Origin: Dyadobacter fermentans DSM 18053
Lineage (GTDB): Bacteria > Bacteroidota > Bacteroidia > Cytophagales > Spirosomataceae
Assembly: GCF_000023125.1 (NCBI RefSeq)
Contig: NC_013037.1
Coordinates: 6,364,501-6,428,500, forward strand
Length of the DNA stretch: 64,000 nt
Direction of reading: 5' to 3'
Shown here: positions 9,126-16,716 of the stretch, piece by piece
How positions within the stretch are numbered: position 1 is the first letter of the stretch
Layout of the letters: each line of letters begins with the position of its first letter
Notes under the pieces: generated by a model
Seen by the model: the letters and a program-made list of their open reading frames with translations, nothing else
What the model was told of the DNA's origin: nothing
Database searches by the model: none
Made by a program: the position numbers and the translations under genes

Positions 9126-9968
9126 TTATAAATATCGTTTCTTGAACGCTGAGGGGTTTTCGCCGACAATCTTCCGGAAAATTTTGTTGAAATAGGACAG
9201 GCTTTCGAACCCTACCGCAAAACATGCTTCTGATACTGAGCGGTCTTGGAGCAGGAAGTTTTTCGCCTGATTGACGCGGTACCGGTTTACGAAATCGGTG
9301 AACGTCATGCGGGCATTGGCTTTGAAGTAGCGACAGAATGCGGGCGTGCTCAGGTTCACAGCCGCCGCGATCTCGTTTACATCCGGCGCCTGGTCGAAAT
9401 GCGCTTCCACGTAGGCATATATATGTTGCATGCGGTGCTGCTCTTTTTGAAAAGATTTGCTGCCGGCCGGTCGCGGATTCAATATCGTCGCTTCGTTGGA
9501 TTCCGCCATGATTTTCAGGATGCCAAGAAGCGCCAGCAATTGATCGAACGGCGCAAGCGAGGGCAATTGTTTCAGCTTTTCACCGACGAGTGATTTGGTG
9601 TGCCCCGCAAACGACAGGCCGTGATGCGACGTCTCGAATAGTTTTTTGATACCCGCCAGCTCGGGCGCGAGCAGAAATTCCTTTCCCAGAAAATCCTCCC
9701 GCATTTGCACGATCACCTGCTCGCATTGCGTACGGACGCCATAGTCGAAATTCAGGTGCGGGATATCGGGGCCGATGAAGACAAGGTCGCTGCCCTCGTA
9801 CACCGACGTGTGGCCGCCCACATGCCGCGTGCCGGCGGAACCTTCTACATACACGATCTCATACTCGGGATGGAAATGCCAGAGAAACGTATCATTCAAC
9901 CCCGGGCTCAGCAGGATTTTGAAAGAACTTCCCTGGTCGGGGCGGATGTCTTCGCGGATGATCTTCAT
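9126..9968 (-). CDS. AraC family regulator with N-terminal cupin domain
   Basis: A 280-residue regulator. The N-terminal cupin fold is visible as FLWHFHPEYEIVYVEGSAGT followed by GSDLVFIGPDIPH. The C-terminal AraC double helix-turn-helix covers about residues 180-280 (VNEIAAAVNLSTPAFCRYFK and SVSEACFAVGFESLSYFNKI). Cupin-AraC proteins usually sense a small sugar or organic ligand. It is divergent from a PhyH-type dioxygenase gene across 151 bp, which is its most likely target. Confidence 0.87.
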   Translation of the reverse strand: MKIIREDIRPDQGSSFKILLSPGLNDTFLWHFHPEYEIVYVEGSAGTRHVGGHTSVYEGSDLVFIGPDIPHLNFDYGVRTQCEQVIVQMREDFLGKEFLLAPELAGIKKLFETSHHGLSFAGHTKSLVGEKLKQLPSLAPFDQLLALLGILKIMAESNEATILNPRPAGSKSFQKEQHRMQHIYAYVEAHFDQAPDVNEIAAAVNLSTPAFCRYFKANARMTFTDFVNRYRVNQAKNFLLQDRSVSEACFAVGFESLSYFNKIFRKIVGENPSAFKKRYL

Positions 9969-10080
9969 AAGTGGAAATGTTGCACTTGATTTGCCAGCAT
10001 TTTATGATTAGCCTTCATAGAATGTTAACAGAGAGCAAAAATAGGCAATTACAGCGGTAGTCGGGGCGCGGACAGTGCAT

Positions 10081-10088
10081 TAGTTTTG
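10081..10088 (+). promoter_or_regulatory. Bacteroidota -7 element (TAnnTTTG) before the PhyH gene
   Basis: TAGTTTTG matches the Bacteroidota -7 consensus exactly and lies 31 bp before the ATG of the dioxygenase gene. A clear -33 TTTG is not seen, which fits a promoter needing the divergent AraC activator. Confidence 0.45.
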
Positions 10089-10119
10089 TTTTATTCAATC
10101 ATGAAAAAATATTATTGGT

Positions 10120-11091
10120 ATGGAAACGAAAACGATGGCTGCCACGATGGCGCCCGCCAATGCGCACCAGGATATCCCCGGAAACCCTTCCACAGCCAAA
10201 TCGAGTAACATCAGGCTGAACGACAGAAGTAACGGTCGACCGCTTCGCTTGCTTTCCGAGGACGACTGGAACTTCTGGATTACCAATGGGTACATCGTGA
10301 TCAAAGACGCCGTACCGAAGGACCAGGTGAAGCGAATGGCCGATTTTCTATGGGAATTTGAAGAAAAGGACCCGAACGATCCCGAAACCTGGTATGCGCC
10401 TCCGCGTGCCGAAATGAAGATGAAAGAGCTCACCAACACGGGAATGGTGGAGGTGTACAACCACCAGTATTTGTGGGATAACCGGCAGTACCCGAAGGTG
10501 CACGAGGCATTTTCCGACATTTGGGGAACCGAAAAACTCTGGGTAACAATTGACCGCGCCAACCTCAACCTCCCGCTCCGCCCCGGCTTCGAGTACAAGG
10601 GCTTCATTCACTGGGATTACGACCCCGAAACCAAGCCGCAAAACGTGCAGGGCGTGCTTGCTTTGGCCGATCAGGACGATGAAAATATGGGCGGATTTCA
10701 GTGCGTGCCGGAGTTGTTCAGAACCTATGACACCTGGAAGCTCACACAGCCCGAAGACCGCAACCATTTCCAGCCTGATGTGACCGGTTTTGAGATCGTC
10801 AAAGTAAAGATGAATGCAGGCGACCTGCTGATTTTCAACAGCTCCCAGCCCCACGGCATCCGCGCCAATCGCAGTAAAGACAAAGTCCGTCTGGCACAAT
10901 ACATTTCGATGATGCCCGCGCAGGAAGACGACGAGGCGCTTCGGCAATGGCGCATCCGCTCCTGGCGCGAACGCGAGGCTCCCCAAGGCTACGCATTCCC
11001 CGGCGACCCAAGAAATTGGGAAAAAACACGCTACCAAACCGCAGAACTGAGCGACCTTGGGCGGAAACTGCTGGGGCTGGATCGGTGGTGA
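10120..11091 (+). CDS. Phytanoyl-CoA dioxygenase (PhyH) family protein
   Basis: A 323-residue Fe(II)/2-oxoglutarate oxygenase. The metal triad is visible as H164 and D166 in FIHWDYDP and H245 in SSQPHGIRANRS, with an Arg four to six residues later placed to bind 2-oxoglutarate. The N-terminal FWITNGYIVIKDAVP is the family's opening strand. The substrate is unknown; family members hydroxylate lipids, amino acids or secondary metabolites. Divergent from the cupin-AraC gene, which probably regulates it. Confidence 0.85.
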   Translation: METKTMAATMAPANAHQDIPGNPSTAKSSNIRLNDRSNGRPLRLLSEDDWNFWITNGYIVIKDAVPKDQVKRMADFLWEFEEKDPNDPETWYAPPRAEMKMKELTNTGMVEVYNHQYLWDNRQYPKVHEAFSDIWGTEKLWVTIDRANLNLPLRPGFEYKGFIHWDYDPETKPQNVQGVLALADQDDENMGGFQCVPELFRTYDTWKLTQPEDRNHFQPDVTGFEIVKVKMNAGDLLIFNSSQPHGIRANRSKDKVRLAQYISMMPAQEDDEALRQWRIRSWREREAPQGYAFPGDPRNWEKTRYQTAELSDLGRKLLGLDRW

Positions 11092-11109
11092 GGTGGAAGT
11101 GGCGCTGTA

Positions 11110-11490
11110 TTAAACGCTTTTTAACGAATATTCTCGGATCAGCAGGTCGGCAGGGATATGCAAAAACTGGCCGAATTTGCGAATCATGGATAGCGACAGG
11201 GCCTGTTTGTAATTTAAAACCTTACTGACAGTCCCTTTGTCGCCGTAAATGTGGGCCAGGTCGGCGGGTTTATAGCCGAAATCTTCCATTCGGGTTTTGA
11301 TGAGCTCGATCGGGTCCACTTCCGGAAGCGCGCTGTGCTTTGCTTCATATTCGCTGATCAGATGCACCAGCAGCAATTTCTCTCTGTAATACGTTGAAGC
11401 TTTTGTAGCAAACTTTACCTGATCGTAACGGTTGAGTGCCGCCTCATATTCCTCTTCCGTTTCTATTAAATACCATTGGTTGTGTTCCAT
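11110..11490 (-). CDS. higA: HigA-type antitoxin with XRE-like helix-turn-helix
   Basis: A 126-residue antitoxin of the HigA family found downstream of HigB in Bacteroidota and proteobacteria. The C-terminal DNA-binding part (EDFGYKPADLAHIYGDKGTV, then SKVLNYKQALSLSMIRKFGQ) is a helix-turn-helix; the N-terminal half is helical and polar. It begins 3 bp after the toxin stop (TGAgttATG), the toxin-first order typical of higBA. It appears intact although the toxin is interrupted. Confidence 0.85.
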   Translation of the reverse strand: MEHNQWYLIETEEEYEAALNRYDQVKFATKASTYYREKLLLVHLISEYEAKHSALPEVDPIELIKTRMEDFGYKPADLAHIYGDKGTVSKVLNYKQALSLSMIRKFGQFLHIPADLLIREYSLKSV

Positions 11491-11493
11491 AAC

Positions 11494-11787
11494 TCAAATT
11501 GTTTCTGCATTAATGCGGTCGTAAGCGGCATGCGTGCCAATGAAGCGCACCTCGACGATTGAATCGGGATAATGAATTTCGACGATCAGGCGATATTTGT
11601 TCCCATTAATCTTAAACCGGGCCCTGCGCCCTTTAATCAGTTTTGCATTCGGGAAATCTGCGAGCACGTCGGAATTCCGTTTTCAATCGGCTCGCTCCAC
11701 CACTTGTGTCCACACCCGGAGGCTTTTGCCCGAATCAACATGTTCCCGGGCAAAATGAGTCAGTAGTAGGGCCCGAACGATTTTCAT
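11494..11787 (-). pseudogene. higB: HigB-type toxin with an in-frame TGA stop
   Basis: Reading from the ATG at 11787 gives a HigB-like N-terminus that stops at a TGA at 11683-11685 after VWTQVVERAD. The same frame then continues without further stops through [20 protein letters not shown] and [19 protein letters not shown] to a stop 3 bp before higA. HigB proteins usually have Trp right after the ERAD position, so the TGA is most simply a TGG to TGA change. The family is a ribosome-dependent mRNA interferase; the conserved core lies after the stop, so this copy should be inactive unless the stop is read through or is a sequencing error. Confidence 0.8.
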
Positions 11788-12068
11788 AATGCAACTTTCA
11801 TTAATGAAGCTGCAACGGTCAAAGGTTACGGAAAGATAGCAGAAGGTTGGTATTTTGCCAACTTTCCGGATTGGTACTTGCAGCTTACGGTTGGAATTTT
11901 ACCAAATAATAGAAACTCAACCCCAGCACAACATAATCCAATGACCCACTGGCTAAAACCATTTACCACCAATTCAAACATGCTTTCTGTCAGTTAAATC
12001 GTGCTTTTTGGCATCGGAAGCGGAATGGCGTTCGTGATTGGCCGTTGAAATGAGAATTTTGTATCGTT

Positions 12069-12701
12069 ATGAGATGCATGGTACTCGTTTTAGCGGCTCT
12101 TTTTCTGTGTGTTACGCTCGCAGTGGCGCAGGACGGGTGGAGGCGCGTGGCCAGGCGGGATGGCATTCAGGTTTATGCCAAAACGGTGGCTGATTCGAAG
12201 ATCAAAGCCATGAAAGCCGAGTGTGCCCTGGATGCGGGTGTGGAGGAAGTGATCGCATTGCTGCTGGATGTGAATGCTGCCGGGCAGTGGGTTTGCCATA
12301 CAAAATCGTGCAGGCTGGTCAAACGGATTTCGGATACCGAGCTTTTTTACCACACTGAGGTCAGTTTGCCGTGGCCTTTGGATAATCGCGATTTTGTGAC
12401 GCATTTGAAAGTGATCAGGAATGCGACGAGCGATGTAGTAACTGTTGATGCCCCGGCGGTGCCGGGAGTTTTGCCCGTGAAAGAAGGTATTGTGCGGGTT
12501 ACGCATTCGGTGAACCGGTGGCACATCCGCCCGTTGCCGAATGGTAAAACATGGATTGAATATGTGCTCCAAGTGGATCCGGGCGGGCATATCCCTGCGC
12601 ATGTGGTGAACATGTTTGCCAGTCGAGCTCCAATCGAAACTTTTCAGAACATGCGGAAGGTGCTGGCGCAGCGGAAAGCGGTGCCGGCTGGCGGCCGTTG
12701 A
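12069..12701 (+). CDS. Exported START-domain (SRPBCC) protein
   Basis: A 210-residue protein with a signal peptide (MRCMVLVLAALFLCVTLAVA, cleavage near AQ) and a START/Bet_v1-like lipid-binding fold: RRDGIQVYAKTVADSKIKAM, then LYHTEVSLPWPLDNRDFV-type text and GKTWIEYVLQVDPGG. START domains bind lipids or other hydrophobic ligands; here the site is periplasmic. The ligand is unknown. The 281-bp gap before it (11788-12068) holds nothing I can support. Confidence 0.75.
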   Translation: MRCMVLVLAALFLCVTLAVAQDGWRRVARRDGIQVYAKTVADSKIKAMKAECALDAGVEEVIALLLDVNAAGQWVCHTKSCRLVKRISDTELFYHTEVSLPWPLDNRDFVTHLKVIRNATSDVVTVDAPAVPGVLPVKEGIVRVTHSVNRWHIRPLPNGKTWIEYVLQVDPGGHIPAHVVNMFASRAPIETFQNMRKVLAQRKAVPAGGR

Positions 12702-12848
12702 TTAGGTTGAAGCATATCGTTTCGGATATTTGGCATGCATTTTTTGAGATTTTTTATGATTATTTTTCTAAATTGGGCAACGAGAGTTTGAAAGCGCAGA
12801 AATCCGCAACAAACCAGTGACCTGAAAATCAATGTAAAACATATAATC

Positions 12849-13085
12849 ATGGGAAAGGGAAAAGATCTTTTCGGACATTACAACGACCTCGCCAAGGAAA
12901 AAGGCCCCGGCAGCGAAGAAAGTAAATACGCCGGCGTGCTTTTCCAATCGCTCCTGATGTTCGGTGAGCGGCGTACTTTCGAACTGCTGGAAGAAGCGGA
13001 CGAAAAAGGTAAGAGGCTCAAACTGGAATATACCAACGGCCCCCAGCGGGGAGCGGCATGCCCCTGCGGCGTAACGCTGGTGTAA
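12849..13085 (+). CDS. Small hypothetical protein ending in a CPCG motif
   Basis: A 78-residue charged, soluble protein without signal peptide. Its C-terminus has CPCG, which could bind metal or form a disulfide. It has an upstream AT-rich region (12702-12848) and lies about 95 bp before the ClC gene on the same strand. No family recognised. Composition and codon use match neighbours, so it is probably a real gene. Confidence 0.55.
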   Translation: MGKGKDLFGHYNDLAKEKGPGSEESKYAGVLFQSLLMFGERRTFELLEEADEKGKRLKLEYTNGPQRGAACPCGVTLV

Positions 13086-13133
13086 ATACCCCCGTCCGAA
13101 TCCATTGCTAAACTTAAATACCCGGATAGGCGT

Positions 13134-13141
13134 TACCTTTG
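13134..13141 (+). promoter_or_regulatory. Bacteroidota -7 element before the ClC gene
   Basis: TACCTTTG matches TAnnTTTG exactly and lies 39 bp before the ATG of the chloride channel gene. No good -33 element was seen. Confidence 0.4.
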
Positions 13142-13180
13142 TATGGGGTTTCGATTCTCCCTCCGGATTTAAGATAAGCA

Positions 13181-14476
13181 ATGGATTCTAGTTCTTACAA
13201 GGTTAAAAAAATTAAAAGAGTGTTTGCGGTGATCCTGGCCGCCGCCGTTACAGGCATCTTTTCCGCCCTCGTGGCCGATACGCTCAAAGTCATCACCGAA
13301 CATTATGAAGAGGCATTTCTCGAAAACCTCCGGCATAACCGATATCTGATCTTCATTATTCCCCTCATTGGTCTCACAACCATTCACCTGCTGCGCCATT
13401 TCCTGTTTCGCAACAAGGCCAACAAGGGTATCAAGGAGGTGCTTGACACCATTAATAAAAATGCCCACACGCTTCCGGCATACAAAATTCCTTCCCATTA
13501 TTTCAATGGCCTGCTGACGGTGATTTTCGGCGGTTCCACGGGCATTGAAGTGTCCACGGTAGTTTCCACGGCGGCAATCGGAGCATTGTCGAGCCGCAAG
13601 GTGAGTTACTTGCGCAACTACCGCACCGACCTCGTGTGTGCGGGCCTCGCGGCAGGGGTGACGGCCCTTTTTAATGCGCCTGTCGCTGGTTTCCTGTTTG
13701 CATTCGAGGTTTTTACGAAACGGAAAAGCAAGTTGCACACGGCAGCGGTGGTCACGGCGGTGCTTTCGTCGTATCTCGTCACACGGTTTTTCTTCTATAA
13801 GCAAGTCTTTCATTTCAGCGTCACCAATTGGCGCACCGAGGCATTGCCTTACATCGTATTGCTGGGCGTGATTGCCGGGTTCAATTCGGTGTACCTGACT
13901 AAATGTGTGCTGTTTTTCAAAAAGTTTTTTGGCTCACTGAAAAACGATTACGTCCGCATTATCGGCGGGTCGCTGCTGATCTCGACGCTCATTTTCTTCG
14001 TGCCTAATTTGTACGGAGAAGGTTACGATGGCATTAAGCACGTATTCCAGCACGCCACGGCGCCGTCGCTGGCGGTGATCCTTCCGTTGCTTGTGGTGGT
14101 GCTCTTGAAGCCGGTAGCCACTTCCGTTACGCTCGGGGCGGGAGGCGATGGCGGTGTTTTTGCGCCCAGCCTGTTCATCGGAGCGTTCCTGGGGCTGATC
14201 GTTTGTGTGGTATTGAACCACTTTTTCGGGCTCGGGCTGATCCCCGTTAACTTCGTACTGATCGGCATGGCCGCCGTGCTTAGCGGAAGCATTCATGCGC
14301 CGTTCACGTCCATTTTCCTGGTGTGCGCGCTGGCGGATAATTACGTCCTGTTCATCCCGATCGTCGTGGCGAGCCTGGTGTCGAAATGGGTAGCCGCCGC
14401 TATTTTTCCGTATTCGGTTTATACTTATCAGGTTAAACACGCGCAGGCGTCTATTGCTCCGCAACAACGGCCATAA
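13181..14476 (+). CDS. ClC-type chloride channel/antiporter
   Basis: A 431-residue polytopic membrane protein. Family signatures include the anion-site loop GGSTGIEVS (in place of GREGP), APVAGFLFAFEVF, and GGDGGVFAPSLFIGAFLGL matching the GxFxP motif. About ten hydrophobic segments are visible. There is no C-terminal CBS pair, so this is the short bacterial form. It would move chloride across the inner membrane, alone or coupled to protons. The gene end overlaps the convergent nucleosidase gene by 26 bp. Confidence 0.9.
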   Translation: MDSSSYKVKKIKRVFAVILAAAVTGIFSALVADTLKVITEHYEEAFLENLRHNRYLIFIIPLIGLTTIHLLRHFLFRNKANKGIKEVLDTINKNAHTLPAYKIPSHYFNGLLTVIFGGSTGIEVSTVVSTAAIGALSSRKVSYLRNYRTDLVCAGLAAGVTALFNAPVAGFLFAFEVFTKRKSKLHTAAVVTAVLSSYLVTRFFFYKQVFHFSVTNWRTEALPYIVLLGVIAGFNSVYLTKCVLFFKKFFGSLKNDYVRIIGGSLLISTLIFFVPNLYGEGYDGIKHVFQHATAPSLAVILPLLVVVLLKPVATSVTLGAGGDGGVFAPSLFIGAFLGLIVCVVLNHFFGLGLIPVNFVLIGMAAVLSGSIHAPFTSIFLVCALADNYVLFIPIVVASLVSKWVAAAIFPYSVYTYQVKHAQASIAPQQRP

Positions 14477-15257
14477 CCAGCGTGGCGGCATTTTGCGCGG
14501 CGACGTTGTAGAACCGGTCCATATCTTTCCCTGCTTTGCCATCGGCCTTGTCGCTCAGGCTGCGGATGATCAGAAACGGCGTGTTTTGCTGGTAGCAGGT
14601 CTGTGCAATGGCAGCGCCTTCCATTTCCGTGGCAGCGGCATGCAGGTCGTTGAACAGCCGTCGCGTGGTTTTTTCGGATGAAACAAAAACGTCACCGGTG
14701 ACGATGATCCCCTTTTTGATTGCGGGCACAAAACTGCCGTTGTCACGCTCTACTTTGGCCAGTTGGAGGTTTTTAGAAACCTGGACCGCCTTGCCCACCA
14801 GCGCCGAATCGCAATGGAACTGTAATGGGTTTTCTTTTTGGGTAAACGGATTTTTCGTCGCCCAGTAATGCATCCCCGAGTCGTCTATCTGCCCGAAATC
14901 GTGGTAAGCGACATGCGTCCCGATCACCAGGTCGCCGGGTGCCAATGCTGGGTCAATGCCGCCTGCGATACCTGAAAATACAATTTCGCGTGGTTTGAAA
15001 TGCTCGATCATGAGCACGGTGGTGATGGCCGCATTCACTTTCCCCACGCCCGTTTCGGCCAGCACGACGCGCCTGCCCCGTAATTCGCCCCGGATGAAGC
15101 GCACCTGCGCAATGATTGTGTCTTTCTTGTGCATCATCTGACTTTCCAGCATCACCAGCTCCGGCGGGAATGCGCCGAGAATGCCGGTAATGCTTTGAGA
15201 TTTGGATGAAAACGTGATGAGTAGGAAGAGGAATGTGAGTACTGATAGTTGTTTCAT
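14451..15257 (-). CDS. Exported 5'-methylthioadenosine/S-adenosylhomocysteine nucleosidase
   Basis: A 268-residue nucleoside phosphorylase-fold enzyme. Catalytic positions known from E. coli MTAN are kept: the Glu in GAFPPELVML, the Glu in ATEMEGAAIA, and the Asp in RSLSDKAD. Unlike the cytosolic E. coli enzyme it begins with a signal peptide (MKQLSVLTFLFLLITFSS). It should therefore split MTA, SAH or a related nucleoside in the periplasm, releasing adenine. The purine-type permease gene lies 8 bp upstream on the same strand, suggesting a two-gene salvage operon. Confidence 0.85.
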   Translation of the reverse strand: MKQLSVLTFLFLLITFSSKSQSITGILGAFPPELVMLESQMMHKKDTIIAQVRFIRGELRGRRVVLAETGVGKVNAAITTVLMIEHFKPREIVFSGIAGGIDPALAPGDLVIGTHVAYHDFGQIDDSGMHYWATKNPFTQKENPLQFHCDSALVGKAVQVSKNLQLAKVERDNGSFVPAIKKGIIVTGDVFVSSEKTTRRLFNDLHAAATEMEGAAIAQTCYQQNTPFLIIRSLSDKADGKAGKDMDRFYNVAAQNAATLVMAVVAEQ

Positions 15258-15265
15258 GTTGAGTT

Positions 15266-16558
15266 TTAAAAAATCAGCGCCAGAATGGCGAAGATGTCGA
15301 TGATCAGGAGGGCGATGCTAATGTCCCTGGCGCGCCCGGAGAGCACTTTCAGGGCCGTCCAGCTGAGAAACCCCCAAATGATGCCTTGCGTGATCGAGTA
15401 GGTGAATGGGATGAGGACCATCGCCAGGAATGCCGGAAATGCCTCGGACAGGTCGTTCCAGTTGATGCGGATGACCGGTTTCATCATAAACACACCCACC
15501 AGCACCAACGCCGGCGCCGTGGCAATTGCCGGAATGGCACTCAGCAGGGGCGACAGGAATAGAAAGGGCAGGAACAAAATAGCCCCGGTAACGGCGGTAA
15601 GGCCTGTTTTTCCACCCTGTTCGATCCCAACGGCGGATTCGATGTATGCCGTGCCGGGGCTGCTGCCGGTGAGCCCGGCGATGGTCGTCGAGATGGCGTC
15701 CACCATCAGCGACCGGCGGATATTGCGCGGCTCGCCGTTCTCGTCGAGCAGGTTGGCGGCTTCGGCCAGGCCTACGAACGTGGAGAGGCTATCGAACATG
15801 TCGGTGAAAACAAATGCAAGAATAATAGGTGCGAGGCTCCATTGCAATGAATTGGCGAGATCGAGCTGGAAAAGCAGGCTGAAATCAGGCTTCGACACGA
15901 TGTTGCCGATGGTGATCACCGTTTCGGGGCCGCCCCACCAGCGGCCGATCGGCCAGGCGAGCAGGCTTGTTGCGACGATGCCGATCAGAATGCCGCCTTT
16001 CACCCGGCGGATCAGCAGCAGCACCGTAACGAGCAATCCTGCGATAAACGTGATCGTGGGGGCGTTCAGATTGCCCAGGCTGATCATCGTTGCAGGATTG
16101 GGAACGATGAATTTCGCATTAGCGAAGCCGATCAGCGTGATAAATAGCCCAATTCCCGCGGCGATGCCGAACCGCAACGGTTTTGGAATAGCCATTACAA
16201 TGTAGGACCTGATATTGAATGCGGACAGGATCAGGAAAAATATCCCCGACCAGAACACTGTGCCTAGCGCTACCTGCCAGGAAAGCCCCTCGGTGAGCAC
16301 GGCAGTGAATGTGAAAAACGCATTGAGGCCCATTCCCGGCGCGACGAGGATCGGGTTGTTGGCATAAAGCCCCATCATCAGACTGCTGAAAAACGACACG
16401 AGGATCGTCGCCGTAAGCACCGCGGAGAATGGCATGCCGGTTTGGCTTAGGATCGACGGGTTGACGACGATGATGTACGCCGTGGCGAGGAATGACGAAA
16501 TCCCGGCCAGGATTTCGGTGGCGACCTGCTCTTTACGAAGCCCGGAGAATAGGAACAT
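15266..16558 (-). CDS. NCS2 family nucleobase permease (AzgA-like)
   Basis: A 430-residue protein with about 12 membrane segments. It matches the AzgA/GhxP branch of NCS2: FLATAYIIVVNPSILSQTG near the N-terminus, VAPGMGLNAFFTF, FVFTDMFDSLSTFVGLAEAA, and SSPGTAYIESAVGIEQGGKTG split across the middle. This branch takes up adenine, guanine or hypoxanthine with protons. It is the first gene of an operon with the exported nucleosidase, which fits uptake of the released adenine. Confidence 0.88.
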   Translation of the reverse strand: MFLFSGLRKEQVATEILAGISSFLATAYIIVVNPSILSQTGMPFSAVLTATILVSFFSSLMMGLYANNPILVAPGMGLNAFFTFTAVLTEGLSWQVALGTVFWSGIFFLILSAFNIRSYIVMAIPKPLRFGIAAGIGLFITLIGFANAKFIVPNPATMISLGNLNAPTITFIAGLLVTVLLLIRRVKGGILIGIVATSLLAWPIGRWWGGPETVITIGNIVSKPDFSLLFQLDLANSLQWSLAPIILAFVFTDMFDSLSTFVGLAEAANLLDENGEPRNIRRSLMVDAISTTIAGLTGSSPGTAYIESAVGIEQGGKTGLTAVTGAILFLPFLFLSPLLSAIPAIATAPALVLVGVFMMKPVIRINWNDLSEAFPAFLAMVLIPFTYSITQGIIWGFLSWTALKVLSGRARDISIALLIIDIFAILALIF

Positions 16559-16716
16559 ATCGTTTTGGTTTAGTTCAAATATATTGATTTAAATTGAAGG
16601 GGGCGGCTTTTTTAGGGCCTGTAAGGGATAGGCGAGCGAAAATTGGTCATAACTATTCCAGTAAGTTCCTATTTTGCATTGCTTTAAAAATTGTTCTTTT
16701 ATCACCTGAACCATAC

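Noticed and set aside
11900..12000. Short minus-strand frames of 25-51 codons between higB and the START-like gene
   Set aside because: Hydrophobic text but no start context, partner or family support.
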